NCBI GenBank assembly: GCA_050692555.1 | Contig: JBOGVS010000010.1 | Coordinates: forward strand, 11,093-75,092 | DNA: 64,000 nt | Reading direction: 5' to 3' | DNA from: DAITPV01 sp050692555 | Lineage (GTDB): Bacteria > Actinomycetota > UBA4738 > CALAEC01 | Shown: positions 60,211-64,000 of the stretch, one piece after another | Numbering within the stretch: the first letter of the stretch is position 1 | Layout: each line of letters opens with the position of its first letter | The notes under the pieces: generated by a model | The model's database searches: none | What the model was told of the DNA's origin: nothing | What the model saw: the letters and a program-made list of their open reading frames with translations, nothing else | Position numbers and translations under genes: made by a program

Positions 60211-60262
60211 GGCTGCACCATATCTCCACATCTGCCGCAACATCCCTCGACGAACGCGCACC

Positions 60263-60268
60263 TAGACT
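60263..60268 (+). promoter_or_regulatory. -10 element of the two-component operon
   Basis: TAGACT, 6 nt before the ATG at 60275. It is the spacing seen for other leaderless genes here. Confidence 0.5.
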
Positions 60269-60274
60269 GGAACC

Positions 60275-60949
60275 ATGGCCCGTCGCACGATCCTCGTGGT
60301 CGAGGATGAGGCCACGATCGCCTCTTCGGTGGCTGCCCGGCTGCGGAAGGAGGGGTTCGACGCCCACGTGGCGACCGACGGTCCCGGCGGCATCGAGCGG
60401 TGTCGCGAGCTGCGGCCCGACCTGGTCGTCCTGGACGTGATGCTCCCCGGAGTTGACGGGTTGGAGGTGTGCCGGGAGATCCAGCGGGCCCGGCCGGTGC
60501 CGGTGCTCATGCTCACCGCCCGGGACTCCGAGACCGACGTCCTGGTCGGCCTGGGCGTCGGAGCGGACGACTACATGACCAAGCCGTTCAGTCCACGCGA
60601 GCTGGTGGCCCGGGTCAAGGCCCTGCTGCGCCGGGTCGACCGGGCGCCGCCACTTCCGCGCGAGGCAGTTCGGGTGGGCGAGCTCGAGATCGACCCACCT
60701 CGGCGGGAGGTGCGCCGGGACGGCAGGGACGTGCACCTGACCCCCACCGAGTTCGACCTCCTGTACGAACTGGCCACCCGGCCGGGCGTGGTCCTGGATC
60801 GGACCAGGCTGCTCATCGACGTGTGGGGCTACCGGGACGGGTCGGGAGCCCGGACGGTCGACTCCCACGTCCGAGCGCTCCGCAAGAAGCTCGGTCCCGG
60901 CGTCATCCGCACCGTCCACGGCGTCGGCTACGCGCTCGAGGCCTCATGA
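60275..60949 (+). CDS. OmpR/PhoB-family response regulator
   Basis: A 224-aa regulator. The receiver has ILVVEDEATIASSVAARLRKEG, the phosphorylated Asp in DLVVLDVMLPGVDGLEV, and KPFSPRELVARVKALLRR. The winged-helix domain has TPTEFDLLYELATRPG and RTVDSHVRALRKKLG. Its stop overlaps the kinase start as ATGA. Confidence 0.94.
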   Translation: MARRTILVVEDEATIASSVAARLRKEGFDAHVATDGPGGIERCRELRPDLVVLDVMLPGVDGLEVCREIQRARPVPVLMLTARDSETDVLVGLGVGADDYMTKPFSPRELVARVKALLRRVDRAPPLPREAVRVGELEIDPPRREVRRDGRDVHLTPTEFDLLYELATRPGVVLDRTRLLIDVWGYRDGSGARTVDSHVRALRKKLGPGVIRTVHGVGYALEAS

Positions 60950-61962
60950 GACCCCTCGATCCCCTGTCGTCGATCAAGTTCAAGCTCGGCGTGGTGATCG
61001 TGGCGGCCGTGGGGGTCACGGTCCTGGTCCACAGCCTGGGGCTCCGTGCGGAGCTTCCGTTGCTCCTGGTGGGAGTGGTCTCCGCGGTGCTGGCCCTGGG
61101 CATCGTCCAGGTCCTGGCCCGGGGGATGACCTCTCCCCTGCGAGAGATGGTGGCGGCCAGCCGGGCCATGGCCCGGGGAGACTACTCGCGAAGGGTCACC
61201 GCGACGTCGCGGGACGAGGTCGGCGAGCTGGCCCGGGCGTTCAACACCATGGCCGCCGAGCTGGCGGAGATCGACCGCCTTCGTCGTGACCTCATCGCCA
61301 ACGTCTCCCACGAGCTCAGGACCCCGATCAGCGCCCTCCAGGCGGTCCTGGAGAACCTGGTGGACGGGGTAGAACCGTCCGACCCCACCATGTTCCGAAC
61401 CATGCTGGCCCAGGTGGTCCGGCTGGGGCGGCTGGTGGAGCAGCTGCTCGATCTGTCGCGCCTGGAGGCCGGTACCGTCCCCCTCGATCGCCGGGCGTTC
61501 TCGGTGGCCCCCGTCCTGGAGCAAGCCGCCGATGAGTCCCGTGTGGCGGTGGAGCGAGGGATGGGTCGCGACGTTCGGCTCACCGTCCGCGTGGAGCCGG
61601 GGGATCTGGTGGCCGACGGCGACCCCGAGCGCATCCATCAGGTGGTCGCCAACCTCGTGGAGAATGCCATGCGCCACTCGCCGGACGGCTCTGAGGTTTC
61701 CATCCTGGCCCGTCGGGACGACGGTCGGGTCAGGATCGACGTTGTGGACCAGGGCCCCGGGATCCCCGAACGAGAAGCGGAACGGGTCTTCGAGCGGTTC
61801 TACCGAGCCGATGCCGCCAGGGCTTCGGGTGATGGAGGCAGTGGCCTGGGTCTGGCCATCGCCCGGTGGATCGTCGACCTCCACGGCGGAAGCATCCGGG
61901 CGGAGCGGAATACGCCCACCGGCTGCCGGATGGTCGTGGCCCTCCCGGGAGGGGGGTCGTGA
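60946..61962 (+). CDS. HAMP-containing sensor histidine kinase
   Basis: A 338-aa kinase; ATG 60946 overlaps the regulator stop. Two adjacent helices (residues ~10-55) with almost no extracytoplasmic loop, then HAMP (TSPLREMVAASRAMARGDYSRRV). H-box NVSHELRTPISAL, N-box VVANLVENAMRHS, G1 DVVDQGPGIP, F-box VFERFYRAD and G2 GGSGLGLAIARWIV are all intact. With no sensor domain outside, it may sense the membrane itself or the neighbouring DUF4153-like protein. Confidence 0.93.
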   Translation: MRPLDPLSSIKFKLGVVIVAAVGVTVLVHSLGLRAELPLLLVGVVSAVLALGIVQVLARGMTSPLREMVAASRAMARGDYSRRVTATSRDEVGELARAFNTMAAELAEIDRLRRDLIANVSHELRTPISALQAVLENLVDGVEPSDPTMFRTMLAQVVRLGRLVEQLLDLSRLEAGTVPLDRRAFSVAPVLEQAADESRVAVERGMGRDVRLTVRVEPGDLVADGDPERIHQVVANLVENAMRHSPDGSEVSILARRDDGRVRIDVVDQGPGIPEREAERVFERFYRADAARASGDGGSGLGLAIARWIVDLHGGSIRAERNTPTGCRMVVALPGGGS

Positions 61963-63425
61963 GCGTCGAGGCTCGCTCGATCTCCGGGGCCTGGGTGGGC
62001 GACCGGCCCGCGGCCACTCCGGCCTTTCTGGGGGCCGCCGCGGGAGCGGCGCTCCTGGCGGCCGCGGTCGTGCCGTGGTCCAGGCCCGGCCTCGGTCTCG
62101 CCGCGGTGGGGGGCGCGGGAGCCATGGCGGTGGCCGTGGGGCGCCGAGAGCGACTGGACGGGTCCACGCTGCTGTGGGGGGCGCTCGGCGTGGCCCTGGT
62201 GTCCATGGCTGCGGTCCGAGCGGCGCCGTGGGTCGTGGGCCTCGACATCATGTTCGCCTTGCTGGTCGCCGCGGTCGCGCTTGCGGGGGAGGGAAGGTGG
62301 TGGGATCTCCTCCAGGCGCCGGTGATCGTCATCGTGAAGGCGGTGGGGGCCATCCCGTTCGTGGGCCGGGCCCTCGGTCGCGCATCGGGCGGGGTGCGAA
62401 GCCTCCCTGCGGTTCTCCGGGGCGGCGCGCTGGCCATCGCTTTGCTCCTGGTGTTCGGGACGCTGTTCGCCTCCGCGGACGGGGTCTTCGCCCGCCTGGT
62501 CGGGGACGTGGTGCTCCCGGACGTTGACCTCGCGGACGCGGCCGGGCGGATCCTCGTGTTCGCCGTGGTGCTCATCACGGCGTCGGCGCTGACGCTGGCC
62601 GCCCCGTGGCCCGGTTCGGAGCCGGCCCCTTCGCCCCGCGGCCTCAGCCGCACCGAGTGGGGGATCGCCCTCGGGGCGCTGAACCTGCTGTTCGCGTCCT
62701 TCCTGATCGTGCAGCTCACGGTCCTGTTCGGCGGCCAACGATACGTCCTGGACACGGCCGGTCTCTCCTACGCGGAGTACGCCCGGCAGGGCTTCTTCCA
62801 GCTCGTTGGGGTGGTGGTGCTGACCCTCCTCGTGGTGGCCGGAGCGGTCCGCTGGGCTCGCCGCCGGGAGCCGCGAGACGTACTGCTCCAGATCCTCCTC
62901 GGCGTCTTGTGCGTGCTCACCTTGGTGGTGCTGGTCTCCGCCCTCCGCCGGCTCCTGGTCTACGAAGAGGCCTTCGGGTTCACCCGGCTGCGGATCTCGG
63001 TGCACGCCACGATCCTGTGGCTCGGTGGCCTGTTCCTTCTCGTGCTCGTGGCGGGGATCCGGATGCGAGGGAGGTGGCTGCCCCGAGCCGCGATCGCCTT
63101 CACCGGCGTGGCCCTCCTGGCCTTCACCCTCCTCGATCCGGAAGCCCTGGTGGCATCGAAGAACGTGCAGCGATTCCAAGAGACCGGGGAGATCGACGTC
63201 GCCTACCTCTCGACCCTGGGGGAGGATGCCGTGCCCGCACTGGCCGAGCTCCCCGCCTCGCTCCGCGATTGCCTCCTGGCGGATCCCCTGACCGGCCGCC
63301 CTCGCCTGGAAGGACCCCGCGGCTGGGCCGAGTGGAGCTACGGACGGGCCCGGGCGGGGGACCTGTTGGCCCGGCTGTACCCGGCGGGGAGCCCCGGCCC
63401 CGGGTGCTCGGTGGTGATTCCATGA
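61959..63425 (+). CDS. DUF4153/DUF4173-like polytopic membrane protein
   Basis: A 488-aa protein with about ten hydrophobic helices. The central and C-terminal part shows LFASFLIVQLTVLFGGQRYVL and SYAEYARQGFFQLVGVVVLTLLVV, the AEYAR-xGFFQL motif of the DUF4153/DUF4173 family, then VLVSALRRLLVYEEAFGFTRLRI. A soluble C-terminus (~80 residues) follows. The GTG overlaps the kinase stop, so it is translationally coupled to the two-component system and may be its sensor partner or target. Function unknown. Confidence 0.82.
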   Translation: MSVEARSISGAWVGDRPAATPAFLGAAAGAALLAAAVVPWSRPGLGLAAVGGAGAMAVAVGRRERLDGSTLLWGALGVALVSMAAVRAAPWVVGLDIMFALLVAAVALAGEGRWWDLLQAPVIVIVKAVGAIPFVGRALGRASGGVRSLPAVLRGGALAIALLLVFGTLFASADGVFARLVGDVVLPDVDLADAAGRILVFAVVLITASALTLAAPWPGSEPAPSPRGLSRTEWGIALGALNLLFASFLIVQLTVLFGGQRYVLDTAGLSYAEYARQGFFQLVGVVVLTLLVVAGAVRWARRREPRDVLLQILLGVLCVLTLVVLVSALRRLLVYEEAFGFTRLRISVHATILWLGGLFLLVLVAGIRMRGRWLPRAAIAFTGVALLAFTLLDPEALVASKNVQRFQETGEIDVAYLSTLGEDAVPALAELPASLRDCLLADPLTGRPRLEGPRGWAEWSYGRARAGDLLARLYPAGSPGPGCSVVIP

Positions 63426-63871
63426 AGTCGCGAGCCACGGAGTTCTCGTTCGCGCCGGGGCGGCGGCTGGACATCCTCGACCTCACCGACGACCTTCGCC
63501 GGGCGATCAAGGATGCCGGGGTGACCGAGGGGTGTGCGGTGGCGTTCTGCGCCCACACGACCTGCGTCCTGGTGATCAACGAGTGGGAGGAAGGGGCGCT
63601 CGAGGACCTGCGCCGGCGGATCGATGCGCTGGTGCCCGGCACGGTCTATTACGCCCACGACGACCTCGAACGACGGACCCAGAACCTCCAGGAGGCCCAC
63701 GAGCGAGCCAACGGACGGTCCCACGTGGCGGCCATGCTGCTGGGAGGCTCGTCGCATGCCATCCCGGTGTTGGGAGGCGAGCCGGCTCTGGGGACGTGGC
63801 AACGGCTGCTGCTGGTCGAGCTCGACGAGCCCAAGGAACGCCGGATCCTGTTCCACGTGTTCGGCGACTGA
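63422..63871 (+). CDS. YjbQ/UPF0047-family protein
   Basis: A 149-aa protein; ATG 63422 overlaps the preceding stop. It shows FCAHTTCVLVINEWEEGALEDL, YYAHDDLERRTQNLQEAHERANGRSHVAAMLLG and ILFHVFGD. The His-rich metal site (HTT, H in YAHDD, SH) is that of the secondary thiamine-phosphate synthase YjbQ group. The real in vivo role is not certain. Confidence 0.88.
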   Translation: MKSRATEFSFAPGRRLDILDLTDDLRRAIKDAGVTEGCAVAFCAHTTCVLVINEWEEGALEDLRRRIDALVPGTVYYAHDDLERRTQNLQEAHERANGRSHVAAMLLGGSSHAIPVLGGEPALGTWQRLLLVELDEPKERRILFHVFGD

Positions 63872-63886
63872 GCGTGCCCCCGGCAG

Positions 63887-64000
63887 TGTCTGGTTTCACG
63901 ACATAGTTCACAGCTGTCTCGGGACATCGTTCACACCTCGATCAAGGAGGGTGGGCGATGGGCCTGGGGCAGCTGGTGGTGGCGGCGGTCAAGGAGCAGG
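63887..64000 (+). mobile_element. Left end of an IS481-like insertion sequence (cut by window edge)
   Basis: Sixteen bases after the YjbQ stop the sequence changes to TGTCTGGTTTCACGACATAG, then two near-identical units ACATAGTTCACA and ACATCGTTCACA (63905-63916 and 63927-63938). This TGTC...ACATAGTTCACA layout is typical of IS481-family terminal regions. A transposase-like ORF starts at 63958. The right end and target duplication lie outside the window. Confidence 0.62.
63958..64000 (+). CDS. Probable transposase, N-terminal fragment (3' cut by window edge)
   Basis: Open from ATG 63958 to the window end: MGLGQLVVAAVKEQ. AAGGAGGGTGGGCG precedes it as ribosome binding site. The short N-terminus resembles IS481-family transposases, which begin with a helix leading to a helix-turn-helix. 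The call depends on the adjacent terminal-repeat-like sequence. Confidence 0.5.
   Translation, partial: MGLGQLVVAAVKEQ

Overview
The window is GC-rich, densely coded bacterial DNA. It looks like the chromosome of a member of the Actinomycetota, probably an uncultured or deep-branching one. The lineage evidence is a WhiB-family protein, a complete set of coenzyme F420 genes (fbiA, fbiB, fbiC), DUF3499 and DUF5719 proteins, and two gene orders known from Mycobacterium and Streptomyces: a rmlD / wbbL-type GT2 / NDP-mannose pyrophosphorylase / fbi / whiB / DUF3499 / manB / SIS isomerase / sahH neighbourhood, and mec / cysO / cysM / murI / Rv1339-type / rph / rdgB. Starts are often GTG or TTG. Many genes have a TAnnnT -10 hexamer 6-9 nt before the start codon, which suggests frequent leaderless transcription. 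I cannot assign a class or genus.

Layout. 1-9541: one long plus-strand polysaccharide operon with dTDP-rhamnose synthesis (rmlA cut by the window edge, rmlB, rmlD), three glycosyltransferases, a Wzm/Wzt-type ABC exporter, a small DMT-type membrane protein and a second nucleotidyltransferase. The expected rmlC slot holds only a 25-codon remnant-like ORF. 9588-11857: a frameshifted SpoIID-domain protein and a convergent DUF3105 protein. 11883-16644: the F420 genes, with fbiA-fbiB leftward and fbiC rightward from a 32-bp divergent promoter. 16782-17388: whiB, a histone-H1-like basic protein and a terminator. 17437-23135: a large GT2 membrane protein, DUF5719 and an L,D-transpeptidase. 23188-24363: a candidate small RNA, a palindromic operator and three small Cys-containing proteins. 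24386-29760: manB, a Trm112-like protein, a PGI/PMI-type isomerase, purine nucleoside phosphorylase, adenosylhomocysteinase and an unknown protein.

29800-42478: comF, a raiA-type noncoding RNA, a short ribosome hibernation factor, a NarL-type regulator, secA, prfB with its programmed +1 frameshift, split transketolase, ftsEX with an M23 peptidase, a C-terminal processing protease, smpB and ssrA (tmRNA). 42668-49056: a small conserved-type protein, a GGDEF/HD-GYP receptor, a leftward four-gene operon (Ala/Val-rich repeat protein, PAS, metallo-beta-lactamase fold, patatin), and selD. This selD encodes a selenoprotein: an in-frame TGA sits at the catalytic cysteine and is followed by a SECIS-like hairpin.

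49086-54511: the CysO-dependent cysteine locus followed by murI, an Rv1339-type phosphodiesterase, rph and rdgB. 54599-63871: mixed genes, including a 51-aa Cys-rich protein, DUF2231, a pirin, a group 2 type sigma factor, an epimerase, a secreted RTX-repeat protein, azlC with a frameshifted azlD, a two-component system, a DUF4153-like membrane protein and a YjbQ-family protein. From 63887 to the right edge lies what looks like the left end of an IS481-type insertion sequence.

Together the genes cover envelope polysaccharide assembly, cell division (FtsEX plus hydrolase), protein export, ribosome rescue and hibernation, and redox cofactor synthesis. The most notable observations are the selenocysteine codon in selD, the raiA-type RNA, the uncharacterised terminated transcript at 23200, the palindrome abutting the DUF6788 start, the rmlC remnant, and two same-direction frameshifts that may be consensus errors.
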